A stretch of DNA of 52,469 nucleotides, taken from assembly GCA_011525035.1 (NCBI GenBank), contig WTIZ01000039.1, positions 1-52,469 on the forward strand, read 5' to 3'. Origin of the DNA: Cryomorphaceae bacterium. Lineage in GTDB: Bacteria > Bacteroidota > Bacteroidia > Flavobacteriales > Schleiferiaceae. This document shows positions 1-9,278 of the stretch, piece after piece. Numbering within the stretch: the stretch's first letter is position 1; each line of letters opens with the position of its first letter. The notes under the pieces were generated by a model, which saw only the letters and a list, made by a program, of their open reading frames with translations, did not search any database and was not told the DNA's origin. The translations under genes and the position numbers were made by a program.

Positions 1-323
1 TCCCCTTCATAAATAACGAGGATATCTGGTTTCGTGTCTGAAATGAGTTGCTCCTTATATCTATAGAGATCATCGAAACACGAGCCTCCGATGCCGGCGT
101 TGACCACTTCGTATTCCGGGAAACTTTCAGCCATGTTGTCCCAGAGTCGAAAGGTGGAACTTCCGGCGAAAACAATCCTTGTTTTTTCGTGAGGCAGCTT
201 CTCGGATGCCTTTACAATCCGACGTACGTCGCGATCGTAGTTTTGGCCGCATTGTGCGCTGATATTCAGCGGTACTAGGTATGAAAATGAGAGAAGAAGA
301 ATAAAGCGTAGGGCGCTGTTCAT
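1..323 (-). CDS. SGNH/GDSL-type hydrolase, 5' part only (runs off the window)
   Basis: Reading the minus strand from the ATG at 323 gives 107 codons with no stop before the window edge. The first ~24 residues form a signal peptide (MNSALRFILLLSFSYLVPL, cleavage likely near ISA|Q). Then comes VFAGSSTFRLW, which fits SGNH block I with the nucleophile Ser in GSS, followed by VNAGIGGSCFDD (block II Gly) and PDILVIYEG at the edge, the beginning of block III (normally GxND). The family contains secreted esterases and lipases, including carbohydrate acetyl-esterases. Substrate cannot be told. A TTG seven bases upstream gives another frame and is not the start. It is divergent from the glucan operon, so a shared function is possible but unproven. 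Confidence 0.8.
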   Translation of the reverse strand, partial: MNSALRFILLLSFSYLVPLNISAQCGQNYDRDVRRIVKASEKLPHEKTRIVFAGSSTFRLWDNMAESFPEYEVVNAGIGGSCFDDLYRYKEQLISDTKPDILVIYEG

Positions 324-647
324 GGTCCAAGATGTTGATATAGGTGAAGATACACTAGTCTAGGTAGTATTAAAGGGCACTCTGGAGCATAAAATGTAGA
401 AATTTGTTTTGTCCTGCAATTGTCCGGATTGCAGGTCAATTCTAGTTTTTATACTTGTTTTAGCAAATTTTTAGGGGAAATTATGCCTTGACATGCCGAA
501 AATACTGGCGTTTAGGGCTCAACTTAGGCCTTGAGAATGCCTTGAATTGAATTGGCCCAGAAAAGATGCTGAACCTAAGCCAGATTAAGTGTATCACTAA
601 CCCGTTAAAATGAAACATGTCCTGAAATAGGGGGTACAACAAACACT
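324..647. other. Divergent intergenic region between the SGNH hydrolase and the glucan operon
   Basis: This 324-bp gap has no ORF that looks like a gene and no RNA gene that I can recognise. It must hold the promoters of both flanking transcription units. I found no exact TAnnTTTG box on either strand. It does contain an inverted repeat at 413-435, listed separately. A purine-rich GGGGG lies about 13-18 bases before the ATG at 648, but spacing is poor for a ribosome binding site. Confidence 0.6.
413..435. promoter_or_regulatory. Inverted repeat, 8-bp arms (possible operator)
   Basis: CCTGCAAT at 413-420 is mirrored perfectly by ATTGCAGG at 428-435 around a 7-base spacer. It lies between two divergent genes, so there is no transcript that it would need to terminate; an operator for control of the glucan operon or the hydrolase is more likely. 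The link to a regulator is inference, and no regulator gene lies next to it. Confidence 0.35.
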
Positions 648-3600
648 ATGAAAGAAGAGAAAATTATTTTTCTAGGCGATCAACTGATGCAAGGCCACGA
701 CGTTGTGGTCAAAGGAGAGGAAGTCAAAATTGACGCTGAATCTTACTATAAAATTTCCAACTACGATGCCATGCGTCCGTTCTTCATGAGCATCGTAAGT
801 AATTCAAATCACTGGATGTTCCTTTCGAGTACTGGTGGATTATCTGCAGGTAGAAAAAACAGCGAATTCGCATTGTTTCCCTACTACACGGACGATAAGA
901 TTACAGAGAGCGCAGAATTTACCGGCTCAAAAACGATTTGTTTAGTTGAGCGAGGCGATAAAGTAAGCCTTTGGGAGCCGTTTTCGTCGAAGTACGACGG
1001 AGTATACAAGGTGAGCAGAAACCTGTACAAGAATGCCTACGGTAACAAGATTCGCTTTGAAGAAATCAACCATGATCTGGGCTTGTCGTTTACTTACGAT
1101 TGGAATTCTAGCGATAAATACGGCTACGTTCGTAAATCTGAGTTAACCAATCTAGGAGCTGATGCTGCACGTGTGCGTTTTGCAGACGGTCTTCAGAATT
1201 TGATGCCTTACGGTGTTGAGACGGCTTTACAGCAAGCTTCATCGAACCTTGTTGACGCGTACAAAAAGTGTGAGCTTGAGAAAGAAAGTGGACTTGGCTT
1301 GTTCTCTTTGAGTGCAGTAATCGTAGATAAAGCAGAGCCTAGTGAGGCGTTGCGAGTAAACGTTGCCTGGTCTTTGGACCGACCAAATTCAACGAAACTG
1401 TTGTGTTCGAAGCAGCTCGATGCTTTCCGCAAAGGAGCCGTACCGACTCAAGAGGTTGATATTAAAGCAGAGCGCGGTGCCTATTTCGTATGTGATGAGG
1501 TGAACCTCGCGGCAGGCGCTTCTGAAGCATGGAGCATTGTAGCTGACGTAAACAAAGGACCTGTGGAGGTTGCGGACCTCATGGCGGCCCTCAGCGACCC
1601 GCAAGCGCTCAAGGCTGAGCTTTTGGCCGATGTTGAAGAAGGATCTCAGCATTTGGTTGAATTAGTTGCTGCCTCGGATGGTTTGCAGCTTACCAACGAT
1701 AGACTACTCAACATCCGTCACTTTGCCAATACCATGTTTAACATCATGCGTGGAGGGATTTTCGACGACAACTACAACATCGAGAAGGCCGATTTTGATA
1801 AGTACATGGCCAAGGCGAACAAAGAGGTGTATGCGCGTACTGCGGATTTGATTGATGGTCTTGAAGATGTATTCGACCTTCAAACTTTAAAAGCATTGGC
1901 TGAAGCTACTCCAGATGAGGACTTCAAGCGCCTTGCCTTAGAATATTTACCGTTGAAGTTTAGCCGTCGTCACGGGGATCCTTCACGTCCTTGGAACAAG
2001 TTCTCGATCAATACACGTGACGAGGTGACAGGAGAAAAAATCCTCGATTACCAAGGAAACTGGCGTGACATCTTCCAGAATTGGGAGGCGCTAGCACATT
2101 CGTACCCTGAATTTATGGAGGGTATGATCCACAAATTCTTGAACGCAACTACGTTTGACGGATATAACCCGTACCGTGTGGTAAAAGACGGTTTCGATTG
2201 GGAAACAATTGAGCCGGACAACCCATGGTCGTACATTGGGTACTGGGGTGATCACCAGATCATCTACTTGTTGAAATTCTTGGAGTTCATTGAGGCTTAT
2301 TATCCAGGTACCTTGAAGGAGTATTTTGGACAGGAGCACTTTGTGTATGCGAACGTTCCTTACCGTATTAAGGAATACCAAGACCTTCTCAAGGATCCAA
2401 AGAACACGATTGATTTCGACCACAAGGAAGAAGAGGCGATTCAAGAACGTCGCGCTTCTGTAGGGGTAGATGGCGCCTTGCTATTGAACGGTAAATCAGA
2501 GATTCACAAGGTGAATTTCATTGAGAAGATTCTCGCTACAGTCCTTGCTAAGGTGAGCAACTTTATCCCAGAAGGCGGTATTTGGATGAATACACAGCGT
2601 CCGGAATGGAACGATGCCAACAATGCACTTGTAGGTAACGGGGTGAGTATGGTTACGTTGTATTACCTACGCAGATTCTTGGATTTCTTCGAGGGTATGC
2701 TCGAAGGAGAGAACGGTGATGTGAAGCTAAGTGCTGAGCTAGCTACCTTCTTCCGTGGCGTAGTAGCCGCATTAAAGGACAATGAAGGGTTGATCGAATC
2801 GGGCTTTAATGATGTTCAGCGCAAGGCAGTATTAGATGCTTTGGGTGAACCGGCAAGTGCCTACCGCTTGGCTATTTATGAAAGTGGCTTCTCGGGCGGT
2901 TTTGAAACTGTAGGCGCGGAAGAGATTCGCAGCTTTGCAGCATTGGCCAAAGCGTATATGGAACAAAGTATTCGCGCGAACAAGCGTGAGGACGGGTTGT
3001 ACCACGCGTACAATTTGATGACTGTCGACGGCGATGCTGTTAAAGTGAGCTACCTATCAGAAATGCTAGAAGGTCAGGTTGCGGTATTGAGTTCGAAGTA
3101 CTTATCGGCGGCGCAGAGCGCGGATGTATTGGATGCTTTGAAAGCGAGCGCATTGTTCCGTGAAGACCAGTACAGCTACATTCTATATCCAAACAAAGAC
3201 TTACCTAGATTCACAGCGAAAAACTGCATTCCTGCAGCTCGTGCTGAAGCTTCAACTTTAGTGGCAGCACTTCTTGAGGCAGGTGATAAAACTGTCGTGC
3301 TTAAGGATAGAAATGGCGTATACCACTTCAACGGCATGTTCAACAACGTGAACAGTTTACACGCTGCTTTAGATGCATTGCCTGGGAAATATGCCGAGCT
3401 TGTGGCAGCCGACCGAGGTCTTCTAGCAGCAATCTTTGAAGAGGTGTTCGACCACAAGTCGTTTACAGGTCGCTCGGGTACATTCTTCGGTTACGAAGGT
3501 TTGGGATCCATCTACTGGCACATGGTGAGTAAGCTCCTGTTGGCGGCTTACGAAAACACGAACGCTGCATTACAGAGCGAAGACGGAACATTGATTGGAC

Positions 3601-4097
3601 GCATGTACGATCACTATTTCGAAATCTTGGCCGGTATTGGAGCGCACAAGAGTCCAGAGTTATACGGTGCCTTCCCAACAGATCCATACTCGCATACACC
3701 GGGCGGTAAAGGTGCACAGCAGCCAGGAATGACAGGTCAGGTTAAGGAGGACTTAATCAGCCGATTCGGCGAGCTTGGTGTATCGGTTAAAAACGGCCAG
3801 TTGAGCTTTGTACCTAAGATCCTTCGCGCAGAAGAATTCTTGGAGTCTGCAAGCGAATTCGAGTATGTTAATTTAGATAATGAAGTAGCTAAGGTTGCGG
3901 TTCCAAGCGGCGGTTTGGCCTTCACATACTGTCAGGTCCCTGTAGTTTACCAACGTGCTGAAGCAGCCAAAGTGGTCGTACAAACTAAATCAGGTACAGA
4001 AGAAGTAATCGGCAGCACTTTGAGTGCCGAGGTGACTTCTGAATTGTTCCGTAGAACGAACAACGTAAAACAGATCACCGTATCTGTTGTGAAATAA
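648..4097 (+). CDS. GH149-like beta-1,3-glucan phosphorylase (clan GH-Q type)
   Basis: An 1149-residue protein without signal peptide, so cytoplasmic. Size and layout fit the GH94-related phosphorylases GH149/GH161: an N-terminal beta-sandwich region (about 30-330, with RKNSEFALFPYYTDDKI), a helical linker, then an (alpha/alpha)6 catalytic region. The segment DYQGNWRDIFQNWE (467-480) holds Asp474, the best candidate for the general acid. GDHQIIYLLKF lies near 533 and a C-terminal segment GAQQPGMTGQVKED near 1015 may belong to the phosphate-binding side. Such enzymes convert beta-1,3-glucooligosaccharides plus phosphate to glucose 1-phosphate and a shorter chain. It is the first gene of the operon and is six bases from the next gene. 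Family assignment is from memory of the family pattern plus the laminarin-type context; GH161 is the main alternative. Confidence 0.72.
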   Translation: MKEEKIIFLGDQLMQGHDVVVKGEEVKIDAESYYKISNYDAMRPFFMSIVSNSNHWMFLSSTGGLSAGRKNSEFALFPYYTDDKITESAEFTGSKTICLVERGDKVSLWEPFSSKYDGVYKVSRNLYKNAYGNKIRFEEINHDLGLSFTYDWNSSDKYGYVRKSELTNLGADAARVRFADGLQNLMPYGVETALQQASSNLVDAYKKCELEKESGLGLFSLSAVIVDKAEPSEALRVNVAWSLDRPNSTKLLCSKQLDAFRKGAVPTQEVDIKAERGAYFVCDEVNLAAGASEAWSIVADVNKGPVEVADLMAALSDPQALKAELLADVEEGSQHLVELVAASDGLQLTNDRLLNIRHFANTMFNIMRGGIFDDNYNIEKADFDKYMAKANKEVYARTADLIDGLEDVFDLQTLKALAEATPDEDFKRLALEYLPLKFSRRHGDPSRPWNKFSINTRDEVTGEKILDYQGNWRDIFQNWEALAHSYPEFMEGMIHKFLNATTFDGYNPYRVVKDGFDWETIEPDNPWSYIGYWGDHQIIYLLKFLEFIEAYYPGTLKEYFGQEHFVYANVPYRIKEYQDLLKDPKNTIDFDHKEEEAIQERRASVGVDGALLLNGKSEIHKVNFIEKILATVLAKVSNFIPEGGIWMNTQRPEWNDANNALVGNGVSMVTLYYLRRFLDFFEGMLEGENGDVKLSAELATFFRGVVAALKDNEGLIESGFNDVQRKAVLDALGEPASAYRLAIYESGFSGGFETVGAEEIRSFAALAKAYMEQSIRANKREDGLYHAYNLMTVDGDAVKVSYLSEMLEGQVAVLSSKYLSAAQSADVLDALKASALFREDQYSYILYPNKDLPRFTAKNCIPAARAEASTLVAALLEAGDKTVVLKDRNGVYHFNGMFNNVNSLHAALDALPGKYAELVAADRGLLAAIFEEVFDHKSFTGRSGTFFGYEGLGSIYWHMVSKLLLAAYENTNAALQSEDGTLIGRMYDHYFEILAGIGAHKSPELYGAFPTDPYSHTPGGKGAQQPGMTGQVKEDLISRFGELGVSVKNGQLSFVPKILRAEEFLESASEFEYVNLDNEVAKVAVPSGGLAFTYCQVPVVYQRAEAAKVVVQTKSGTEEVIGSTLSAEVTSELFRRTNNVKQITVSVVK

Positions 4098-4103
4098 GAT
4101 TGA

Positions 4104-5372
4104 ATGAAAGGAGCAGGAAGAAGAATTCTCGGCTTTGGCGCATTGGTAGTTTTGCTGATGTTGAGTTCTTGTAATGCTACGAATGAGCCTATGGCAATGA
4201 GTAAGAGTGCAAAAGAAATTCTCGGGAACCCAGAGTACCGAGCGATTTCATACGGAGGGTATCGAGGTAAGAATAGGGACGAGCAACCTACTATCGAAGA
4301 GCTGAAAGAAGATTTAAAGATCATGTCAGCCATGGGAGTTCGATTGCTTCGTACGTACAACCTACAACTTCCACACGCACCAAACGTGCTCAAGGCCATA
4401 AAAGCGCTCAAGGAAGAAGATCCTTCCTTCGAAATGTACGTTATGCTCGGGGCTTGGATTGATTGTCAAGGCGCTTGGACTTCTGAGGCTCCAGACCACA
4501 GCAAGGAAAGTGAGGAGAACAACACAAGCGAGATTCAAAAGGCAGTGCGCTATGCCAACGAGTACCCTGATATAGTGAAGATCATTGCTGTAGGTAATGA
4601 AGCTATGGTGCATTGGGCGGCAAGCTATTTTGTCCATCCTTCAGTCATCTTGAAGTATGTGAACTACCTCCAAGAGTTGAAGCGTATGGGGAAATTACCG
4701 GCAGACCTTTGGGTGACTTCTTCAGATAATTTCGCCTCATGGGGCGGCGGGGAAGAAGCCTACCATGTGCGTGAATTGGAAGAGCTGGTTATGGCGGTGG
4801 ACTATGTGAGTATGCATACCTATCCTTTCCATGATACCCATTACAACAGTGCGTTTTGGGAGAGTCCAGCGGATGAAGCCAATGGATTTTCTGACCACGA
4901 CCGTGTTTTAATGGCGATGCAACGTGCGGCGTTTTATGCCCAAGGTCAATACGAAAGTGTGAAGGCCTATGTGCACGGTATTGCACCGGACAAGCCTATT
5001 CATATTGGTGAAACGGGCTGGTCAAGTGTTAGCGTTGGATTTTACGGGAACAACGGCTCTTTTGCAGCTGACGAGTATAAGCAAGCCATCTACCACAATG
5101 CCATGCGTGAATGGACGGATGCAGAAGGGATAAGCTGCTTTTATTTCGAAGCCTTCGACGAGCAATGGAAGGACCCTAATCATCCCGATGGATCTGAAAA
5201 TCATTTTGGATTAATCACCTTGGATGGGCAAGCCAAATACGGCTTATGGGATTTAGTGGATGACGGCGTTTTTGAAGGCTTGACTCGAGGAGGTCAAGCA
5301 ATAACAAAGACTTTTGAAGGAGATACCACTGCCCTTTTGCAAACCGTTAGCGCACCAAAAAGAAGACGTTAA
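4104..5372 (+). CDS. GH17 beta-1,3-glucanase or glucanosyltransferase, lipoprotein
   Basis: 422 residues. The leader ends in LMLSSC with Cys23 as the lipid-modified residue, so it is anchored in the envelope. The catalytic domain shows both GH17 signatures: AVGNEAM with acid/base Glu166, and HIGETGWSS with nucleophile Glu303. Conserved barrel features such as RLLRTYN and VSMHTYPF are present. GH17 enzymes act on beta-1,3-glucan as endo-glucanases or as transglycosylases, so this protein probably cuts laminarin-type chains before import. No run of acidic residues typical of a flavobacterial surface-export signal directly follows the Cys, so periplasmic or surface location is open. It starts six bases after the phosphorylase stop and is followed after one base by the next lipoprotein. 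Confidence 0.88.
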   Translation: MKGAGRRILGFGALVVLLMLSSCNATNEPMAMSKSAKEILGNPEYRAISYGGYRGKNRDEQPTIEELKEDLKIMSAMGVRLLRTYNLQLPHAPNVLKAIKALKEEDPSFEMYVMLGAWIDCQGAWTSEAPDHSKESEENNTSEIQKAVRYANEYPDIVKIIAVGNEAMVHWAASYFVHPSVILKYVNYLQELKRMGKLPADLWVTSSDNFASWGGGEEAYHVRELEELVMAVDYVSMHTYPFHDTHYNSAFWESPADEANGFSDHDRVLMAMQRAAFYAQGQYESVKAYVHGIAPDKPIHIGETGWSSVSVGFYGNNGSFAADEYKQAIYHNAMREWTDAEGISCFYFEAFDEQWKDPNHPDGSENHFGLITLDGQAKYGLWDLVDDGVFEGLTRGGQAITKTFEGDTTALLQTVSAPKRRR

Positions 5373-5373
5373 G

Positions 5374-6351
5374 ATGAAGAAATTTGCTGCTCTTTTTGTG
5401 ATGGTTTTGTTGGCTGCTTGTAGCAGTGAACCAAATCCAGTTGTAGTGGAACAATCGGTCCCTGCGGAGTATTTCAAAGCCATATGTTACCACCCTGTAA
5501 ACGTCGGGAACACCGAGCGTAGTTGGGAGTTTATCGACCAGGATTTAGACCTTATGCAGGAGGCTGGAATTTCTGTCATCCGTGTGTATATGCCCATTAC
5601 AGATGAAGATGTTCTCGATAAACTTGCCGAGCGCGGAATGAAGGTCATCACCAGTTTTGGATACAACCAAGACAGTGTTTATGATTTGTATTCTGGCACA
5701 TATTTGGAATACGTCACCAAGTACAAGAACCATCCTGCCATTTACTTATGGGAGTTGGGCAACGAATACAATTACCATCCGGAATGGTTTGACGGTGATT
5801 TAATGAATTGGTACACAACACTAGAAAAAGCAGTAGATGCCATCCACGCAGAGGATAGTACACACCTAGTTACAACGGCCCATGGCGAGGTTCCAGATTC
5901 AACGGCCATGTACTACGGCCGACATCTAGACATGTGGGGTTTCAACGTGTATCGTTGGGATCTGCCTGCGTCATTTGTTGCCGATTGGCGATCGAAAAGT
6001 GATAAGCCCTTTTATTTCTCAGAGTTGGGGGCAGACAGCTACATGACTATCGAGAAAGACTCTCTTGAGCAAGGCGTGAACGAACGTGCTCAGGCGGTTG
6101 CGGTAAGTCATATCATTGATGAATTAGAACCTCACGCTCATGAATTTGAAGGAATGACGCTATTTTCCTTTACCGACGGTTGGTGGAAAGCGGGTAATCC
6201 GGAAATTCAGGATATTGGAGGTTGGGCGCCGAACAGTAGCGGTGTTCCATACGACGGCTCACCCAATGAGGAATTTTGGGGAATTGTCAATATTGACAGA
6301 ACGAAAAAGGAGGTCTTTGCTGCTGTTAGAGACCGATTTAAGAAAGAATGA
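5374..6351 (+). CDS. Small clan GH-A glycosidase, lipoprotein (GH2/GH158-like barrel)
   Basis: 325 residues from the ATG at 5374; a longer reading from 5314 would overlap the previous gene and would bury the leader, so I reject it. The leader ends in LLAAC (Cys16). The rest is a single TIM barrel. WELGNEYN carries the likely acid/base Glu131 and FSELGAD the likely nucleophile Glu217, on strands 4 and 7 as in clan GH-A. Database naming would probably be glycoside hydrolase family 2 TIM-barrel protein, but there are no GH2 sandwich domains; GH158 or a GH72-like glucanosyltransferase are alternatives. Sitting between GH17 and GH30 genes, a beta-1,3-glucan substrate is likely. Its stop overlaps the next start by four bases. 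Confidence 0.72.
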   Translation: MKKFAALFVMVLLAACSSEPNPVVVEQSVPAEYFKAICYHPVNVGNTERSWEFIDQDLDLMQEAGISVIRVYMPITDEDVLDKLAERGMKVITSFGYNQDSVYDLYSGTYLEYVTKYKNHPAIYLWELGNEYNYHPEWFDGDLMNWYTTLEKAVDAIHAEDSTHLVTTAHGEVPDSTAMYYGRHLDMWGFNVYRWDLPASFVADWRSKSDKPFYFSELGADSYMTIEKDSLEQGVNERAQAVAVSHIIDELEPHAHEFEGMTLFSFTDGWWKAGNPEIQDIGGWAPNSSGVPYDGSPNEEFWGIVNIDRTKKEVFAAVRDRFKKE

Positions 6352-7847
6352 TGAAAACGAAGCTCATACCCGTCCTAACCTTAGGCCTGATGATTCAGGC
6401 CTGTAGCCCAGAATCAACTATGAAAGTGAACGTATTTGAAACTTCAGCATCCGGGAAGAATTTAGAACAGGTAAGTGCTTTTGAGAAGACAGAAAACCAT
6501 TCTTCTATTTCGGTAAATACCGAGGTCAAGCGTCAAGAAATTATTGGTTTCGGGGGTGCTTTTACAGAATCTTCGGCCTACAACTTGAACCAGCTGAGTC
6601 CAGAAAATCGCATGGAGGTACTGCAAGCCTATTTTTCTAAGGAAGGCTCTGCGTACAGTTTAACACGGACACACATGAATTCGTGTGATTTTTCGGTGAG
6701 TAATTACTCGTACACACCTGTGGAAGGTGATGTTAACCTGGAACATTTCAGCATCGAAGAAGATCGCGACGACCTCATTCCAATGATTAAGGATGCGCAG
6801 AACATTAGTGAAGAGGGTTTTAAACTCTTTGCTTCACCATGGTCCGCAGCACCTTGGATGAAAGACAACAACGAATGGCGTGCCGGCAAACTCAAGGAAG
6901 AATATTACCCAACGTGGGCGTTGTTCTTCAGCAAGTATGTGGATGCATATACCGCTGAGGGTATTGATTTATGGGGCTTCACTGTAGAAAACGAGCCGCA
7001 CGGTAACGGCGGTAATTGGGAGAGTATGCATTACTCGCCTGAAGAAATGACTCGATTCGTAAATGAGCATTTAGGTCCCCAACTTGAAGCAGATGGCAAA
7101 GGAGATTTGATCATTTTAGGTTATGATCAGAACCGTCAAGGAATCCAAGAATGGGCGGATGTAATGTACAAGGACGAAGAGTCCAAGAAATACTACGACG
7201 GTATGGCAGTTCACTGGTACGAAAGTACTTACGATTATTTCCCAGAAGAATTGGAATATGCCTACAATAGTGCGCCAGAAATGCTCTTGCTTCAAACGGA
7301 AGCATGTATTGACAATCAAGTCCCTGAGTGGAAAAATGACCATTGGTATTGGGAGAAAGAAGCCACGGACTGGGGCTATTACTGGCGTGAGGAGGCCAAC
7401 CGTCACTTGCATCCGAAATACGCACCGGTCAACCGTTATGCACGCGATATCATTGGTTGTTTGAACCATTGGGTACAAGGATGGGTCGATTGGAATATGG
7501 TGCTTGATCGTCAAGGTGGTCCGAACTGGGCAAATAACTGGTGTATTGCACCGGTAATTGTTGATACCGACAACGACGAGATTTACTACACGCCGATGTT
7601 CTATGTCTTACAGCATTTCAGCAAGTTTATTCGTCCAGGTGCAAATGTGGTTGAGGCAACTTGCAGTGATGAAGAATTAATGGTTGCTGCAGCAGAAAAT
7701 ACAGATGGATCACTAGTCGTAGTGGTCTTTAATGAAGGAGCGCAAGCCAGAAGCTTTGATCTGGAGATTGGCGGTGAAATGACTACGATTTCTATCGAGG
7801 CACAAGCGCTTCAAACTATTATTAAAACACCTAAATCTGAAGCGTAG
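6348..7847 (+). CDS. GH30 beta-glucosidase or beta-1,6-glucanase, lipoprotein
   Basis: 499 residues from the first of two adjacent ATGs (6348 and 6351); the first overlaps the upstream stop in ATGATGA. The leader ends in MIQAC, giving Cys19. GH30 marks are EIIGFGGAFTESSAYN near 65-80, FTVENEP with acid/base Glu216, and LLLQTEAC with nucleophile Glu318, followed by the C-terminal beta-sandwich that closes GH30 enzymes (about 430-495). Subfamily 1 or 3 is expected in laminarin loci, where the enzyme removes beta-1,6-linked glucose side chains or acts as exo-glucosidase; which of these cannot be settled from sequence reading alone. The next gene begins directly after its TAG. Confidence 0.88.
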   Translation: MMKTKLIPVLTLGLMIQACSPESTMKVNVFETSASGKNLEQVSAFEKTENHSSISVNTEVKRQEIIGFGGAFTESSAYNLNQLSPENRMEVLQAYFSKEGSAYSLTRTHMNSCDFSVSNYSYTPVEGDVNLEHFSIEEDRDDLIPMIKDAQNISEEGFKLFASPWSAAPWMKDNNEWRAGKLKEEYYPTWALFFSKYVDAYTAEGIDLWGFTVENEPHGNGGNWESMHYSPEEMTRFVNEHLGPQLEADGKGDLIILGYDQNRQGIQEWADVMYKDEESKKYYDGMAVHWYESTYDYFPEELEYAYNSAPEMLLLQTEACIDNQVPEWKNDHWYWEKEATDWGYYWREEANRHLHPKYAPVNRYARDIIGCLNHWVQGWVDWNMVLDRQGGPNWANNWCIAPVIVDTDNDEIYYTPMFYVLQHFSKFIRPGANVVEATCSDEELMVAAAENTDGSLVVVVFNEGAQARSFDLEIGGEMTTISIEAQALQTIIKTPKSEA

Positions 7848-9257
7848 ATGAGTGCAACGAATACAGTCCCTATGGGGCAAAAAATAGCCTTTGGTATTGG
7901 CATGTTAGCCAATCAAATGTTCCCTGCAGCTATGAGTATATTCATGGTGGTATTGGTCCAAGATTTGGGTTTCCCTGGTTGGATGTGGGGGGTCATTTTC
8001 TTTGCGCCACGAGCCTTTGATAGCATCATGGACCCAATCATGGGTTTCATTTCTGACAACACAAGAAGTACATGGGGACGCCGTCGACAATACGTCTTCT
8101 GGGGTGCCTTACTGATGGGGTTTGCATTTGCCATGCTTTGGCAGTTGTACCGTGAAAACAGTATTGCTTACAACTTCACCTATGTGATGGTGTGGTCTTT
8201 TGTGTTCTATTTAGGTCTGACCATATTCGGTGTTCCTTACGTAAGCATGGGTTACGAGATGAGCGACGACTACCACGAGCGTACAAGTGTAATGGCCATT
8301 TCACAGTGGATCGGCCAGTGGGCGTGGGTTATTGCGCCGTGGTTCTGGGTGATCATGTACGATCCGGCTTGGTTCCCGTCTGCGGATGAAGCAACGCGTA
8401 CGTTATCCATTTGGGTAGCAGTAGTATTTACGCTTTGTGCCATTGCACCGGCGGTCTTTATCAAAGGAGAAAGCACCAAAGATCGAAGCGATTACGAGCC
8501 TCTAGATTTCAGAGGGATTTTGGGCAGTATAAAGAAGATTGCAAAGAACTTCGTTGAGGCATTTTCGTCGCCACCGTTTAGAAAGTTGTGTATTGCGACC
8601 TTCTTAATTTTCAACGGTTTTAACACCGTAGCCAGCTTCACCTATTTTGTGATTCGTTCGCACCTCTTTGACGGTGCTGCTCCTGGCGTATGGCCAACCC
8701 TGTTTGGTTCTGTAGGGGCTATTGTAACCACTTTTATCGTTATTCCTATTGTCGCTCGTATGGCGAAGACCATGGGTAAGAAGCGTGCCTTTATTTTGTC
8801 ACAGTCTATTTCCATTATTGGATACACACTGCTTTGGTTCTTAATGATTCCAGGTAAGCCGTATATGTTCCTTTTTGCATTGCCGTTCCACTCCTTTGGT
8901 ATCGGTGGATTGTTCACCATCATGATGTCCATGACTTCGGATGTTCTTGATATCGACGAGCTAAATACCGGCAAGCGCCGTGAGGGTGTTTTTGGAGCTA
9001 TTTACTGGTGGATGGTGAAGCTTGGATTTGCCTTCGCAGGTGCGTTGAGCGGTCTTATTTTGACTTTGGTGAATTACCAAAGTGGTGCAGAAGTGCAGCC
9101 AGAGGGAGCGGTAACAGGTCTTCGTTTGGTGTTCTCGGGTCTTCCAATTATCTGTACACTTATTGCTATTGCAGTGATGTGGAACTACAAGGTAGATGAG
9201 AATTACGCGAAGGAAGTTCGTGCACAATTAGATGCTCGAAAGGCCGCCGAAGCTTAA
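7848..9257 (+). CDS. GPH-family (MelB-like, MFS) sugar:cation symporter
   Basis: 469 residues with about 12 hydrophobic segments and a cytoplasmic N-terminus. DSIMDPIMGFISDNTRSTWGRRRQY (about 57-81) is the hallmark of glycoside-pentoside-hexuronide:cation symporters: the acidic residues of helix II and the following basic loop. SDVLDIDELNTGKRREG near 365 is the matching motif of the second half. In this operon it should carry short beta-glucooligosaccharides through the inner membrane to the cytoplasmic phosphorylase. There is no gap to the upstream GH30 gene and 21 bases to the next gene. Exact substrate is inferred from the context. Confidence 0.9.
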   Translation: MSATNTVPMGQKIAFGIGMLANQMFPAAMSIFMVVLVQDLGFPGWMWGVIFFAPRAFDSIMDPIMGFISDNTRSTWGRRRQYVFWGALLMGFAFAMLWQLYRENSIAYNFTYVMVWSFVFYLGLTIFGVPYVSMGYEMSDDYHERTSVMAISQWIGQWAWVIAPWFWVIMYDPAWFPSADEATRTLSIWVAVVFTLCAIAPAVFIKGESTKDRSDYEPLDFRGILGSIKKIAKNFVEAFSSPPFRKLCIATFLIFNGFNTVASFTYFVIRSHLFDGAAPGVWPTLFGSVGAIVTTFIVIPIVARMAKTMGKKRAFILSQSISIIGYTLLWFLMIPGKPYMFLFALPFHSFGIGGLFTIMMSMTSDVLDIDELNTGKRREGVFGAIYWWMVKLGFAFAGALSGLILTLVNYQSGAEVQPEGAVTGLRLVFSGLPIICTLIAIAVMWNYKVDENYAKEVRAQLDARKAAEA

Positions 9258-9278
9258 CTATTTTTCAAACCAACCAAT

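Noticed and set aside
2091-2444. Long antisense frames in the phosphorylase gene (also 1389-1652 and 3947-4411)
   Set aside because: They overlap a complete conserved enzyme gene and show no recognisable protein features.
9257-9278. Internal promoter before the cytoplasmic GH17 (TATTTTTC near 9260)
   Set aside because: It lacks the final G of the box and any -33 element, and the 21-base gap is normal for an operon.
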